This document shows positions 50,131 through 62,876 of a stretch of DNA of 64,000 bases, piece after piece; position 1 is the stretch's first letter; each line of letters opens with the position of its first letter. Source of the stretch: Trematomus loennbergii (Eukaryota > Chordata > Actinopteri > Perciformes > Nototheniidae); NCBI GenBank assembly GCA_012861695.1, contig JAAOOA010000124.1, positions 73,501 through 137,500 of the forward strand. Direction: 5' to 3'. A program made the translations under genes and the position numbers. Under the pieces are notes generated by a model. That model ran no database searches. It was not told the DNA's origin and saw only the letters and a program-made list of their open reading frames with translations.

Positions 50131-50975
50131 ATGACATTCTGTGAAAAATTCCAAATTCTGAGAAAGTCTGATAGAAGTAAAAAATTAAATAAAAAAATGT
50201 TTTTTCTTCTTAACATTCTGAAAAAGGTATCAATTCTTAGAAAAGGAAATCCAAGAAGTCAAAATTCTGAGAAAAATCTAAATTCTGAAAAAAGTCAATA
50301 TTCTGATGGCAAAACGTCAAGATTTTGGGAAAAACATCAACATTCGGAGAAAAAGTCTGTGACCCTGCTATAGTTCCTTTATAGCCTAAATGTATACATA
50401 CAAAAATTCACAACGTATTTTGTTTGACACAGAGCTTTTCTGCAATAATCCAGAAATCCGGGAACCAGAGAGATGCTGTTTTAGGGTCGGACGACAACAT
50501 TAACTTTGGTTTCTGCCATGAAGATGTCCTGAAAGAAGTGAAACAGTATCCTGCTCTTCGTTAGCTCCTCTTGTTGAGCTGCTTCTTCTCTCTGTGTGAA
50601 GTCAACATTCTGAGAAAAGGTCAAAATTCTGAGTAAAAGTCCAACATTTTGAAAAAAAGTCAAAATTCTGAGAAAAAGACAAAAATATCGGGAAAAAAAT
50701 TAAATTCTGAGAAAAAGTCAAATGTATTGGATAAAAGTCCAAATTCTGAGTAAAAGTCAACCATTTTGGGAAAAAGTCCACATTTGGAGGAAAGTCAAAA
50801 GTGTGAAAAAAATCAAACGTTTTAGGAAAAAGTCAAAATTGTGAGAAAAAGTCAAATTATTGGAAAAAAGTCAAAATTCAGAGAAATAGTCAAAATTATA
50901 GGAGAAAAAGTCACAATTCTGGTAAGATCTACAATTTTGAAATAATTCTAAATTCTGAGGAAAAATTCAAATTCT
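50131..50975. repeat. Degenerate AAAGTCAAAATTCTGAG repeat
   Basis: Loose copies of AAAAAGTCAAAATTCTGAGA at about 17-22 bp spacing, in two patches (about 50140-50360 and 50600-50970). They surround a unique piece that is itself duplicated downstream. Confidence 0.75.
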
Positions 50976-51235
50976 GTTGCTTTTTACTTCAGAAATCATA
51001 AAGTGGAGATTTTCCTGCTGAACTAAACGTGTACATTTTGACACAGAGATTATTTTTTCTGACACAACCAGGGAGATGCTGCCTTCAGGGACAGCCTACA
51101 AAATGAACTTGAAATGTGGTTTCTGCCATGAAGATGTCAGTAAGTCGTTCTATAAGAAGTGAAACAGTATCCCGCTCCTCGTTAGCTCCTCTTGTCGAGC
51201 TGCTTCTTCTTCTCTCTGTGTGAAGTGTGTGTTCT
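50385..51235. repeat. Segmental direct duplication, ~620 bp apart
   Basis: GACACAGAG, GAGAGATGCTG/GGGAGATGCTG, TTTCTGCCATGAAGATGTC, AGAAGTGAAACAGTATC and GTTAGCTCCTCTTG occur in the same order at about 50430-50600 and 51040-51225. A third, inverted copy of the left half is at about 54775-54945. Confidence 0.82.
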
Positions 51236-51510
51236 CTGGTGGGGGTTTGCTGCCCCGAGTGACAGCTGTCAGGAGGACTTAAGCCTTTCTTTCAGAGAAA
51301 CTTCACAAAACAGAGAGGAAGAGGAGGGGGATGGAGATGAAGATGGAGAAAAAGCGAGGGTAGACTAGTTTGAGATGTAAGCTTCACACGCTTTCACATC
51401 TTGTGTTCTAGTGAGAAGTCGTGGGTTGTTTTTTTTGCTCGGCTGCTCCCAGTGTTCCCAGCAGATCCAGAGAATAGACTTTCACTGAGACGCCTAATGA
51501 GGGGGGACTA

Positions 51511-51516
<6 letters not shown>

Positions 51517-51556
<40 letters not shown>

Positions 51557-51648
51557 TGGTGTGTGTGTGTGTGTGTGTGGTGTGTGTGTGTGTGGTGTGT
51601 GTGTGTGTGGTGTGTGTGTGTGTGTGTGGTGTGTGTGTGTGTGTGTGT

Positions 51649-51688
<40 letters not shown>
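51517..51688. repeat. (TG)n microsatellite
   Basis: TG repeats with about seven TGGTG sites. Confidence 0.95.
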
Positions 51689-51690
<2 letters not shown>

Positions 51691-52237
51691 ACATTGTCGA
51701 ACAAAATCAAATCCACTGATAAAAGCATATTTTCTGTTCTCATGAGAGTTAACTCCCCTCGTTAAGGCACGAAATATTGCCCCTCAAATATGTAATATGC
51801 CTCTGCTTTAAATCATACCTTATCTCCTGCAGCTGTAAATTAAAATGTGTTTCTCCTCACCTTCGCTGCCTTTAGAGCTCCCTTCAGACTGACTGGAATT
51901 CCAACATGTGGACTTCTGGTTTGTGCAGTTTCTCAGTTCTGACTTATCACTCAGATATCCACGGTATGGGCTTTAAAGGAGAATTCCCCCTCAGTCTTCG
52001 GGGTCTCTTTGTGCAGCTTCAAAGTGAGGAATCCTCAGAGTTCAGACACTATGGGAATCAATAAAGATGGACGTGTAAAACCTGGCTGCAGATTAGATGA
52101 TATGCATCTTTCAAATATGTCAAATGTACCTTTTTTGTAAGAAGTTTGAGAGGATTTTACATAACTTTAATGCAACTGTGAAAAAACAGACTTTCTTTTT
52201 AGCAGAATTTTTAATTTCTTCTCAGAATTCTGACTCA
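51689..52237. other. Unique sequence, no gene recognised
   Basis: Nothing supportable. Confidence 0.45.
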
Positions 52238-52276
<39 letters not shown>

Positions 52277-52305
52277 ACGCACACGCACGCACGCACACAC
52301 ACACA
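52238..52305. repeat. (CA)n microsatellite with CGCA variants
   Basis: CA repeats grading into ACGCACGC. Confidence 0.93.
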
Positions 52306-52527
52306 ATATGATTTTTAAAATGTTTTTATTTACTGACAATTGAATAAGAATGCCATCCAACCCCATCCCTTATTATCAGTAATAAATCACAGATGCCGAA
52401 ATATAACAAGATGTGGAGCTGGGACACATCTGCGTTTAATGATGAAGCCTAAAGGAGGGGACAGTAAACTCACAGAGTGAAAACCAGACCCTGCAGTTTC
52501 AAACTGTACCTTGTTGTAGGTTTGATT

Positions 52528-52722
52528 TTAAAGGTCCCATGACATGGCTATTTCGACTGAAACTGGGGCAGCATAGACAGGTCTTTTCTGTGTTAGAGTT
52601 TTACTCTCTACAGGGTGTACTTTGAGGGTTTGTGACTCTGCACACCGTTTACATGCAGAAAAACCTTCATTCCACACAAGGGGACGGGTGATAACCGGAA
52701 AAGCATGACATGGGCCCTTTAA
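52528..52722. mobile_element. Complete small TTAA MITE
   Basis: The element spans 52532-52718 (187 bp), with TTAA on both sides. Its ends are AGGTCCCATGACATGGC and AAGCATGACATGGGCCCT. Too short to encode protein. Its ends resemble, but differ from, the AGGTCCCCTATTATGC family elsewhere in the window. Confidence 0.85.
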
Positions 52723-52857
52723 TGCTGTAGGTTTTAACAAAAATAAATAATCATTTTCATCATTCATCAGGTTGCCAGGTTGCTGGTTAACCCCCTTTTC
52801 AGACTTAGGTAAGGATGAAACTGATCTTTAACATTTTTAAATAGGCAGCTGCAGCTT

Positions 52858-52958
<101 letters not shown>

Positions 52959-53062
52959 CTAACAATGACCACCAGCTTCCCTCCGGGCTTCTTCCAGGAA
53001 AACCAGCTTCATTCCTGTGTTGAAGGAATAGAAAATAAAGCGTTCCCGTTGCACCTGCAACA

Positions 53063-53063
<1 letters not shown>

Positions 53064-53144
<81 letters not shown>
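53064..53144. repeat. (CA)n microsatellite
   Basis: Uninterrupted CA run, 110 bp after the previous one. Confidence 0.96.
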
Positions 53145-53148
<4 letters not shown>

Positions 53149-53234
53149 TGATCACATCCTCATACAGTACACATCGTTTTAACGTCCTCACAATTCTGAG
53201 AAATGGGTCTGAATTCGTACTTTTTATTATTAAA

Positions 53235-53985
53235 GTCACCGCTAAGCAAAAGGTGGCTGATGTTGCACTATAAAGGAACTACAGCACGGTCACATGACTT
53301 CACGTCACCACCGCTAAGCTAACGGTGGCTAATGTTGGGCTATAAAGGAACTACAGCACAGTCACATGACTTCACGTCACCACCGCTAAGCTAAAGGTGG
53401 CTAATGTTGGGCTATAAAGGAACTACAGCACAGTCACATGACTTCACGTCACCACCGCTAAGCTAAAGGTGGCTAATGTTGGGCTATGAAGGAACTACAG
53501 CATGGTCACATGACTTCACCTCACCACCGCTAAGCTAAAGGTGGCTAATGTAGGGCTATAAAGGAACTACAGCACGGTCACATGACTTCACGTCACCACC
53601 GCTAAGCTAAAGGTGGCTAATGTTGGGCTATGAAGGAACTACAGCACGGTCACATGACTTCACGTCACCACCGCTAAGCTAAAGGTGGCTAATGTTGGGC
53701 TATAAAGGAACTACAGCACGGTCACATGACTTCACCTCACCACCGCTAAGCTAAAGGTGGCTAATGTAGGGCTATAAAGGAACTACAGCACGGTCACATG
53801 ACTTCACGTCACCACCGCTAAGCTAAAGGTGGCTAATGTTGGGCTATGAAGGAACTACAGCACGGTCACATGACTTCACCTCACCACCGCTAAGCTAAAG
53901 GTGGCTAATGTTGGGCTATAAAGGAACTACAGCACGGTCACATGACTTCACGTCACCCCGCTAAGCTAAAGCTGGCTAATGTTGG
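53235..53985 (+). repeat. 72-bp minisatellite, block 1
   Basis: About ten units of CTAAAGGTGGCTAATGTTGG, GCTATAAAGGAACTACAGCA and CGGTCACATGACTTCACGTC plus ACCACCGCTAAG. Each unit contains TATAAAG, an E-box-like TCACATGA and a CRE-like ACGTCA. The block exits into TTTAGTCGTCTCATCTAGACAC, a flank shared with block 2. Confidence 0.95.
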
Positions 53986-53989
53986 GCAG

Positions 53990-54770
53990 GATGACATTTA
54001 GTCGTCTCATCTAGACACTTGTTAGCAAACTCTGTTTTAATTAACCAGTGGGTTATTTACTTTTTAGGATTAAAGTCAGAACTCATATGGCTCTTATCCT
54101 CTTCCGTACAAATGGATCCTCTTAGAAATACGCATATTTCCCAGCATGTCTTACTACTTCAGTAATACCTTTCTCTGGTTTCCTTTTAGCCGCATTTTCT
54201 ACATCTTGCATAGAAAAGACTTTCTTTTTAGCCTCGACTTCCTCAAGTATCGTGCAAAGCAAACAGAAAGATGAATAACAGGCTGCAGGTATTTGTTTTT
54301 AAAAAGCGTCAGAATATGACTAAGGTAAAGGAAATGTGAGTTGTGTAAGAATCAGAGGCCCGTTTCCTCTTCTTCTCTTTCCATCTGGAAGTGGATGACG
54401 ACAGCTTCCTCTTCCCAGAATCCCCCAGAGAGGAGATATTTCCTCAAGAAACAGATAGACGAAGGAGAGAGAAATGTTGGGAAGATACTCTCCTTTTCCC
54501 AGAATCCCTTGTGCTCAGTTCCCACATCGCTGTTTGTTTATCTTGACTCTGGTCATCTCTGGAAAAACCAGAGCCTCTCCTCTGAACCGGGAAGTCTTTC
54601 ATCTGGAAATGAAAGCAGCGTCAGAGTTTCCTTCAATGTGAGACGGTTTTATGAACTGTGGAATAATGAAGCTGAACATGTTTCTGCAGATCAGTGGAGC
54701 GTGACGAGGTGAAGGGTTGGTGTCGGGTCGGGAAGTTCTGACATGAACATGTGCTGCAGGGATGTCCTGT
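53990..54770. other. Unique sequence, no gene recognised
   Basis: An open frame of 123 codons (54341-54712) has no recognised domain and no flanking splice signals I trust. Otherwise nothing was seen. Confidence 0.4.
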
Positions 54771-54774
54771 TTCT

Positions 54775-54945
54775 GTAATGGACCCTGAAGGCAGCATCTC
54801 TCTGGTCCAAAGGGGATTTTTCTTTGGTTATGTCAGAAATGAATCTCTGTGTCAAACAAACATTTATGATACTTAAACGTTTAGTTCAGCAGGATAATCT
54901 CCACATATTAACACACTTTATGATTTCTGAAGTAAAAAGCTAACG
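54775..54945 (-). repeat. Inverted copy of the 50.99-51.10 kb segment
   Basis: The reverse complement reads CTTTTTACTTCAGAAATCAT, CCTGCTGAACTAAACG, TTTGACACAGAGATTCATTT and AGAGATGCTGCCTTCAGGG, matching about 50987-51092. Confidence 0.85.
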
Positions 54946-55399
54946 TTGGGTGTTAGGAAAAATATCACTCGTCACCAGCTTGAGCTTCAATATCAGGATA
55001 CATGTATTTATCATCCTCTCAAGAATGGAAGTAGTCATCACACACAGGGCTGCGTGGGACAAATAGTTCCCAGAGTAGAGTCCTTGATATGCTTATATAC
55101 AAGAGAGGGTGTTACAGTCAACAAGATGGAAGAATACTGGTTCAAAGCAGTATTCTAACATTAGTTCTGATTAGCTAAGGCCTGCGTAAGCAATAAGCAT
55201 GACAGTCATATGCCTATCTCTCTAGGGGCTGTGTCATCATGCCAATCTTAGGAACATAGCTATCATAACTTCAACACAGTGTCTCATGAGCGTCATCATG
55301 TAGTCATGCATCCGGCTACATACACAGCTACGTAGGGCCTCTGTTATCATGGTGCTACTCTGATGTAGAAGGAACATTCAGTATTTTCCCAGCATAGGG
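54946..55399. mobile_element. Probable solo LTR inserted in the 72-bp minisatellite
   Basis: 54951-55394 (444 bp) starts TGTTAGGAAAAATATC and ends GTATTTTCCCAGCA, that is TG...CA with about 14 bp of inverted similarity at the tips. The flanks TTGGG (54946-54950) and TAGGG (55395-55399) are a near-identical 5-bp duplication. Deleting it recreates the repeat word CTAACGTTGGGCTATAAAGG exactly. No internal coding region, so it is a recombined LTR; Copia/Ty1 or Gypsy origin cannot be decided. Confidence 0.75.
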
Positions 55400-55850
55400 C
55401 TATAAAGGAACTACAGCACGGTCACATGACTTCACATCACCACCGCTAAGCTAAAGGAGGCTAATGTTGGGCTATAAAGGAACTACAGCACGGTCACATG
55501 ACTTCACGTCACCACCACTAAGCTAAAGGTGGCTAACGCTGGGCTATAAAGGAACTACAGCACGGTCACATGACTTCACGTCACCACCGCTAAGCTAAAG
55601 GTGGCTAATGTTGGGCTATAAAGGAACTACAGCACGGTCACATGACTTCACATCACCACCGCTGAGCTAAAGGCGGCTAATGTTGGGCTATAAAGGAACT
55701 ACAGCACGGTCACATGACTTCACGTCACCACCGCTAAGCTAAAGGTGGCTAACGTGGGGCTATAAAGGAACTACAGCACAGTCACATGACTTCACGTTAC
55801 CACCGCTAAGCTAAAGGTGGCTAATGTTGGGCTATAAAGGAAATAGAGTT
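55400..55850 (+). repeat. 72-bp minisatellite, block 2
   Basis: About six units of the same 72-bp family in the same orientation as block 1, ending in a flank (TTTAGTCGTCTCATTTAGACAC) homologous to the end of block 1. Confidence 0.95.
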
Positions 55851-56756
55851 GGCTTCATGGCGTTTAGTCGTCTCATTTAGACACCAGTCGTGTGTTTACT
55901 GACGTATTTTACGTCGGAGGACAAAAATCTCTTCAGCTTGTGTCAACCACACTTATTTCAGGATAGCAACCAAAGACACACTCCAAAAAAAACATTGACT
56001 TCCAGACCAGGAGACAAGAAGTGATGAATACTGAGTTAGTTCATGGTTATAGGATTCCCTTTTTTCATCTTTTCAAACATACTTTCAATACTATGGGATA
56101 AATCAGCATCTACTACAACTCCTTTTCATTTCACGCTGATAAATAGAAATGCCTCTTTGGTTGCAACATTTCCCTGCACACCATTTACTTTTACAGATCC
56201 CTTCCTCCTAAGTTCATGACCAGCAAAAGTATTTAATACTTCACGCTAAAGGCAAACCTGATATCAGAACTCTAGAAGAAGTGAGCCAAAGTGCAATTGG
56301 ATCCAGACGGAGAGTTTTTCTGATCTTCTGAAATCCATGTTCTGGTTTCACTCTGGCTCTCATTTATCACCTTCATGTACAGTAGTTATTACCGCATGTG
56401 CATGTGGGATTAATATATTTTGAATGGAAGCCAAAAGATAAAACAGAAAGAGACATCACTAGGGAGCGTTGTAGTTGTTACCTCTGGGCTTTTGTATTAT
56501 CAGAAAACCGAGATTAAATTCGACAATGACCCTGAACCATGAGTAATCCTCACACATCACTGAAGGACCATCCATTCCCCTGTTGATATACATCTGCTTT
56601 TGCACAGAAACAATGATGAAAAGCAGACAGAGTCTTTAACAATGACTGGAAACACGTCTGGACTCTTCATTAAATGCACAATATGGTAAAGTTGGCAGTG
56701 AAGCAATGTGGGATCATGGAGTTTTAAGATTCCTTCAGTAAAGTTACATTAGAGCA
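55851..56756. other. Unique sequence, no gene recognised
   Basis: No supported exon or transposon end. Confidence 0.45.
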
Positions 56757-58888
56757 GATATACACCTGAACATCAGCAGGAGAGGACTCTTTAAAGTAGA
56801 ACACTACATACTGATATACACCTGAACATCAGCAGGAGAGGACTCTTTAAAGTAGAGACACTACATACTGATATACACCTGAACATCATCAGGAGAGGAC
56901 TCTTTAAAGTAGATACACTACATACTGATATACACCTGAACATCAGCAGGAGAGGACTCTTTAAAGTAGAGACACTACATACTGATATACACCTGAACAT
57001 CAGCAGGAGAGGACTCTTTAAAGTAGAGACACTACATACTGATATACACCTGAACATCAGCAGGAGAGGACTCTTTAAAGTAGAGACACTACATACTGAT
57101 ATACACCTGAACATCAGCAGGAGAGGACTCTTTAAAGTAGAGACACTACATACTGATATACACCTGAACATCAGCAGGAGAGGACTCTTTAAAGTAGAGA
57201 CACTACATACTGATATACACCTGAACATCAGCAGCAGAGGACTCTTTAAAGTAGAGACACTACATACTGATATACACCTGAACATCAGCAGGAGAGGACT
57301 CTTTAAAGTAGAGACACTACATACTGATATACACCTGAACATCAGCAGGAGAGGACTCTTTAAAGTAGAGACACTACATACTGATATACACCTGAACATC
57401 ACAGGAGAGGACTCTTTAAAGTAGAGACACTACATACTGATATACACCTGAACATCAGCAGGAGAGGACTCTTTAAAGTAGAGACACTACATACTGATAT
57501 ACACCTGAACATCAGCAGGAGAGGACTCTTTAAAGTAGAGACACTACATACTGATATACACCTGAACATCAGCAGGAGAGGACTCTTTAAAGTAGAGACA
57601 CTACATACTGATATACACCTGAACATCAGCAGGAGAGGACTCTTTAAAGTAGAAACTACATACTGATATACACCTGAACATCAGCAGAGGACTCTTTAAA
57701 GTAGAGACACTACATACTGATATACACCTGAACATCAGCAGGAGAGGACTCTTTAAAGTAGAGACACTACATACTGATATACACCTGAACATCAGCAGGA
57801 GAGGACTCTTTAAAGTAGAGACACTACATACTGATATACACCTGAACATCACAGGAGAGGACTCTTTAAAGTAGAGACACTACATACTGATATACACCTG
57901 AACATCAGCAGGAGAGGACTCTTTAAAGTAGAGACACTACATACTGATATACACCTGAACATGAGCAGGAGAGGACTCTTTAAAGTAGAGACACTACATA
58001 CTGATATACACCTGAACATCAGCAGGAGAGGACTCTTTAAAGTAGAGACACTACATACTGATATACACCTGAACATCAGCAGGAGAGGACTCTTTAAAGT
58101 AGAGACACTACATACTGATATACACCTGAACATCAGCAGGAGAGGACTCTTTAAAGTAGAGACACTACATACTGATATACCTGAACATCAGCAGGAGAGG
58201 ACTCTTTAAAGTAGAGACACTACATACTGATATACACCTGAACATCAGCAGGAGAGGACTCTTTAAAGTAGAGACACTACATACTGATATACACCTGAAC
58301 ATCAGCAGGAGAGGACTCTTTAAAGTAGAACACTACATACTGATATAACCTGAACATCAGCAGGAGAGGACTCTTTAAAGTAGAGACACTACATACTGAT
58401 ATACACCTGAACATCAGCAAGAGGACTCTTTAAAGTAGAGACACTACATACTGATATACACCTGAACATCAGCAGGAGAGGACTCTTTAAAGTAGAACAC
58501 TACATACTGATATACACCTGAACATCAGCAGGAGAGGACTCTTTAAAGTAGAGACACTAATACTGATATACACCTGAACATCAGCAGGAGAGGACTCTTT
58601 AAAGTAGAGACACTACATACTGATATACACCTGAACATCAGCAGGAGAGGACTCTTTAAAGTAGAGACACTACATACTGATATACACCTGAACATCAGCA
58701 GGAGAGGACTCTTTAAAGTAGAGACACTACATACTGATATACACCTGAACATCAGCAGGAGAGGACTCTTTAAAGTAGAGACACTACATACTGATATACA
58801 CCTGAACATCAGCAGGAGAGGACTCTTTAAAGTAGAGACACTACATATTGATATACACCTGAACATCAGCAGGAGAGGACTCTTTAAG
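56757..58888. repeat. 57-bp minisatellite, long array
   Basis: About 37 units of the same 57-bp repeat as 43384-43920, same orientation and very homogeneous. Rare variants include lost GAG or AC dinucleotides and one GAGCAG unit. Open minus-strand frames with a 19-residue period are artefacts. Confidence 0.96.
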
Positions 58889-60086
58889 TACAGAAACGTG
58901 AATCTGATATCTGACTCCTATTGGTCCTCACTCTACATTACATTATGTCATTTGGCTTTTATCCAAAGCATCTTACGGGAGCAGTTTAGGGTTAAGTATC
59001 TTCGACAACACTTGCTCTAACATTGATCATCAGATTGAATTACATTTTTTTCCCTTTTTGCTTTGTCCATCTCTGAAAAGTACATATGTTTTGTATTCTT
59101 GTTGGAGCATGTCTCAATGTGTTCCTTCCTGGAGAAAACTTTGGAAAATGTTTCCATACTCAAAACTTTTCTCCTGAATTCAAGAATGTTGTTTTTCCTG
59201 TGGAGAGTCTGAAGTCACATTTTGGGAAATAAACCGTAGGATCAACTTGTGTAACCTCAGGAAGCAACGGGGATACAACTCTGCGTTTCCTAAAAGACAC
59301 AATCAAGATTACAGAAATCTAAAAAGTCAAGCGTGCATCCTGGCGAGCATATTTTCATCTTCATGCAACACATGGTCTCTTGTGTGTTGGACATTTTCCA
59401 GGGAATGAAACGGAGGATGATTTAAATCTAATAACGATCATGTATCATTGATTTTACCCCCTCTCAGACCAGACTCCATTGTAATAAAAAGAGATTTAGG
59501 AGTTGAATTTCCTCCCTAAGAAAGGCAAAAGCCCCATGATGAATTGAACAGTAACAATAGTGAGCGTTATTACAGGGCTTAGTTGAATACTCGATTCTGA
59601 TTGGTCAATTTGGGACACTTCAGAGGTCAATATGACAGTAGACTGATGTTAAGCACTATAATGACTAAGGAGGATGAAGAGGGAGACAGAGGTGAAAAGA
59701 CAGGAAGTAAACACTAACAGGAACACGGTATGGGCTACAGAGTTCACTTTCTTAGAGGAAGCAATACGATCATTTTCACGTCAATAAAATCATTTCAATT
59801 AATATCGGGAGTCAAGATGTTAGTGTGTGTCTAGTATCTGATCGTGTAATAAGAGGGATAACGTGCAGCGAGGCAGGCATTATTGGAAAAAAACACCCGA
59901 TTTAAATGTTATGTCCTCTAAGTCGCATTGTTTTCTACATTTCCACTGCATGCTGTAAACCTATAAACACTGTAAAACAAATAACTGTACATTTTTATAG
60001 TAATTATCATGTTTTTTTTTAAATAACTTGCAGAATCCTGTAAAATTACAGATATTAACTATAAATGAACAACCCAAAACATTATT
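58889..60086. other. Unique sequence with a common fish retroposon word
   Basis: ACATTACATTATGTCATTTGG followed by CTTTTATCCAAAGCATCTTA (about 58932-58975) matches a word very common in fish retroposon-derived repeats. Nothing else was recognised. Confidence 0.4.
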
Positions 60087-60875
60087 TTAAAGGTCACCTA
60101 TTATGCAAAATCCACTTCTTCATGTCTCTTCTTCATCAACATGTGTCCCCTCTTCTTCATGTCTCTTCTACATCAACATGTGTCCCCTCTTCTTCATGTC
60201 TCTTCTACATCAACATGTGTCCCCTCTTCTTCATGTCTCTTCTACATCAACATGTGTCCCCTCTTCTTCATGTCTCTTCTACATCAACATGTGTCCCCTC
60301 TTCTTCATGTCTCTTCTACATCAACATGTGTCCCCTCTTCTTCATGTCTCTTCTACATCACATGTGTCCCCTCTTCTTCATGTCTCTTCTACATCAACAT
60401 GTGTCCCCTCTTCTTCATGTCTCTTCTACATCAACATGTGTCCCCTCTTCTTCATGTCTCTTCTACATCAACATGTGTCCCCTCTTCTTCATGTCTCTTC
60501 TACATCAACATGTGTCCCCTCTTCTTCATGTCTCTTCTTCATCACATGTGTCCCCTCTTCTTCATGTCTCTTCTTCATCACATGTGTCCCCTCTGTGTAA
60601 AGAGACTCTGAAAGTTTCAGGAACAAAGATTCTCTCTATTTTTGTCCTGATCCATTTCTATAAAAACCTGTCTGAAAATGAGCTGATCAGATTTTGGCCA
60701 CTTTATGATGTCATAACGATGTTTTGGCTTGTGTAACCATTAGCCAATCACCAACCACGGTGTTATGGGATGCTGCAATGATCTGTTTGGTGTTTCAGCC
60801 AATCAGAGACAGGTTCTGGATATATCTGAGAACTATAATATATTGATGAAAAACAGTATAACAGGAGACCTTTAA
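60087..60875. mobile_element. TTAA MITE carrying a 37-bp minisatellite, copy 2
   Basis: The element spans 60091-60871 with exact TTAA flanks. It is the reverse-orientation copy of 33715-35018: minisatellite first, then AGAGACTCTGAAAGTTTCAG, AAAACCTGTCTGAAAATGAG and TGGTGTTTCAGCCAATCAGA. Its termini are AGGTCACCTATTATGC and AACAGGAGACCT. It carries about 13 repeat units against about 22 in the other copy. Confidence 0.88.
60110..60592. repeat. 37-bp minisatellite inside MITE copy 2
   Basis: The reverse complement of the 34148-34990 unit, about 13 copies, several lacking AA (CATCACATG instead of CATCAACATG). Confidence 0.95.
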
Positions 60876-61503
60876 GGTAAATTTACTATATACTATTTAC
60901 AGCGTTTTTGCACTTTCAGAAAATACATGCAGAAGTACGTAAAATATATATTTTTTATCTGTAATTAAATATGTAACTCGTAATATAAAAATGTATTACT
61001 ATTATAAGACTTTAAGATATTTCTTTGTAATTTTAAGGTAAACATAAAAGTGTAAAATAAAGAAAATGTAAGTAAAACATTTGTACATACCTATAAACCT
61101 GCAGAATATATATTTATATTCCTGATGCAGTTTTCCACCCAAATGACCTTTTTATGGGTTTGAATCTGACTCAAGAATGCAGTATATTTCCTCCTCAGAG
61201 AAAAGGAAAGCGAGGTAACTCATATTTACGACGACTGACGCAGGTTGCTCTGTAACGCAGATAGCAGAGGGTTAGCTGCTTTAGTTTCACACGCTTTCTG
61301 CACCGGAGCCAAATGTGTCCACATGTTGGATAAATGTTGTTACCTGAAACACATGAGAAGCACTTTACTGCTCCCAGTGAGGACATGAGGTCATTTCCTG
61401 CTTCAGGTACGCTCTGCAAAGCTTCGGTTGCATCATCACAAAACCACATATCAAGAGAGAACACAAGAAGTACTTTTTAACATCATACAAAAAGACGCAT
61501 ACG
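60876..61503. other. Unique AT-rich sequence, no gene recognised
   Basis: Nothing supportable. Confidence 0.45.
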
Positions 61504-62200
61504 CCAGAGGTGGTAAGTACTCTGATCTTGTTCATGAGTAAAAGTAGAAGTACTCTGATCTTGTTCATGAGTAAAAGTAGAAGTACTCTGATCTTGTACT
61601 TGAGTAAAAGTAGAAGTACTCAGATCTTGTACTTGAGTAAAAGTAGAAGTACTCAGATCTTGTACTTGAGTAAAAGTAGAAGTACTCTGATCTGGTACTT
61701 GAGTAAAAGTAGAAGTACTCAGATCTTGTACTTGAGTAAAAGTAGAAGTACTCATATATTTGACTTGAGTAAAAGTAGAAGTACTCAGATCTTATACTTG
61801 AGTAAAAGTAGAAGTACCAGATTGGAATACTCTGTTACAAATAAAAGTCCTACATTCAAAATGTTACTCGAGAAGTAGAAAAGTATTAGGATCAGAATAT
61901 ACTTAAAGTATCAAAAGTAAAAGTATTCATTGTGCAGAAAATGGCCTTTGTGTGTGTGTATAATTATATTTATATATGTGAGATTTCAAGATGATATTGT
62001 TGCATTTTACTGCTGTAGAAAAACCAAGATCTGCAAATATATAAATAATTTGACTCTTTTATTGTGACTTTAGGAGTCCACTAGTTTCATTTTCAGAGAT
62101 GCATTTTGTTTTTTAAGTAACTAAAGCTGTTGTAAATGTAATGGAGTAGAAGTATGAAGAAGCATAACATCTAAAAGTTAAGTACAAGTACCTCATGACG
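61504..62200. mobile_element. CAGAGGTGG-type hAT element with internal 33-bp repeats
   Basis: Starts CCAGAGGTGGTAAGTACTC. It contains about nine 33-bp units (61515-61815) of TACTCTGATCTTGTACTTGA plus GTAAAAGTAGAAG, then hAT-derived words (CTGTTACAAATAAAAGTCC, AAGTATTCATTGTGCAGAAA). The right terminus is not clear, so the element looks truncated near 62200. No transposase. Confidence 0.7.
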
Positions 62201-62876
62201 GGTTTTTGTGGATGTTTCAATACTGTAGCTAACGTGGTAATGTAATTCAAAACACTTTGGTGCATGTGGATAAAAGGATTAGATCAGGGTCTAGATGAAT
62301 ATTTAGTGTTGAGGTGATAAGATGACAGGAGGGATCAGAGGAGTTATTAATCATGCTGAGGATTAAATAGCTGCCAGAGAAAAGTTATAAAGCTGTCCTC
62401 ACACAGAAATATTATATATCACAGAGATAAGGAGGGAGGAGGGGAAGATTAAATACAAGAAATATAGAGAGGAGGAGGAAGGTGAGGAAATACTAAAACC
62501 TGAAGGGATAAATGAGAGAGGAAAGGTAGAAGAAGGATCCTCTCCTCTGCAGATATAAATCAACATGGAGTTAAATGAGATGTCTCTGCCTCTCCCACTG
62601 TAAACACAATGCAACCAGTTAGTCCTTCCAGCAGGAGAGAGAGAGACGCTGGGTTTGATTATCCCAGGAAACAGAGGTCAGAGAAAACATCCGAAGTATC
62701 AGAGTCTCTGATTTAACAAGGAGGGTCAAAGTGTACAGGAAGATGGTGAGGAAGGAAAAACAATGACTGTTCTTTACCCTTTTTACACTGAAGAGCCGTT
62801 TGTGAATATCTTTTACAACAACAACAACAACAAAAAAGAGGGTGCAGGAATGAGTTCTACTACCCTGAAATGTGAA
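62201..62876. other. Unique sequence with a short (CAA)n run
   Basis: CAA repeats at about 62815-62832; no gene recognised. Confidence 0.45.

Noticed and set aside
54341..54712. 123-codon plus-strand frame as an exon
   Set aside because: No domain, composition like the surroundings, and no trusted splice sites.
56791..58866. Minus-strand frames with the 19-residue repeat MFRCISVCSVSTLKSPLLL
   Set aside because: It is the 57-bp minisatellite translated. No start context, no unique sequence, and other frames are equally open.
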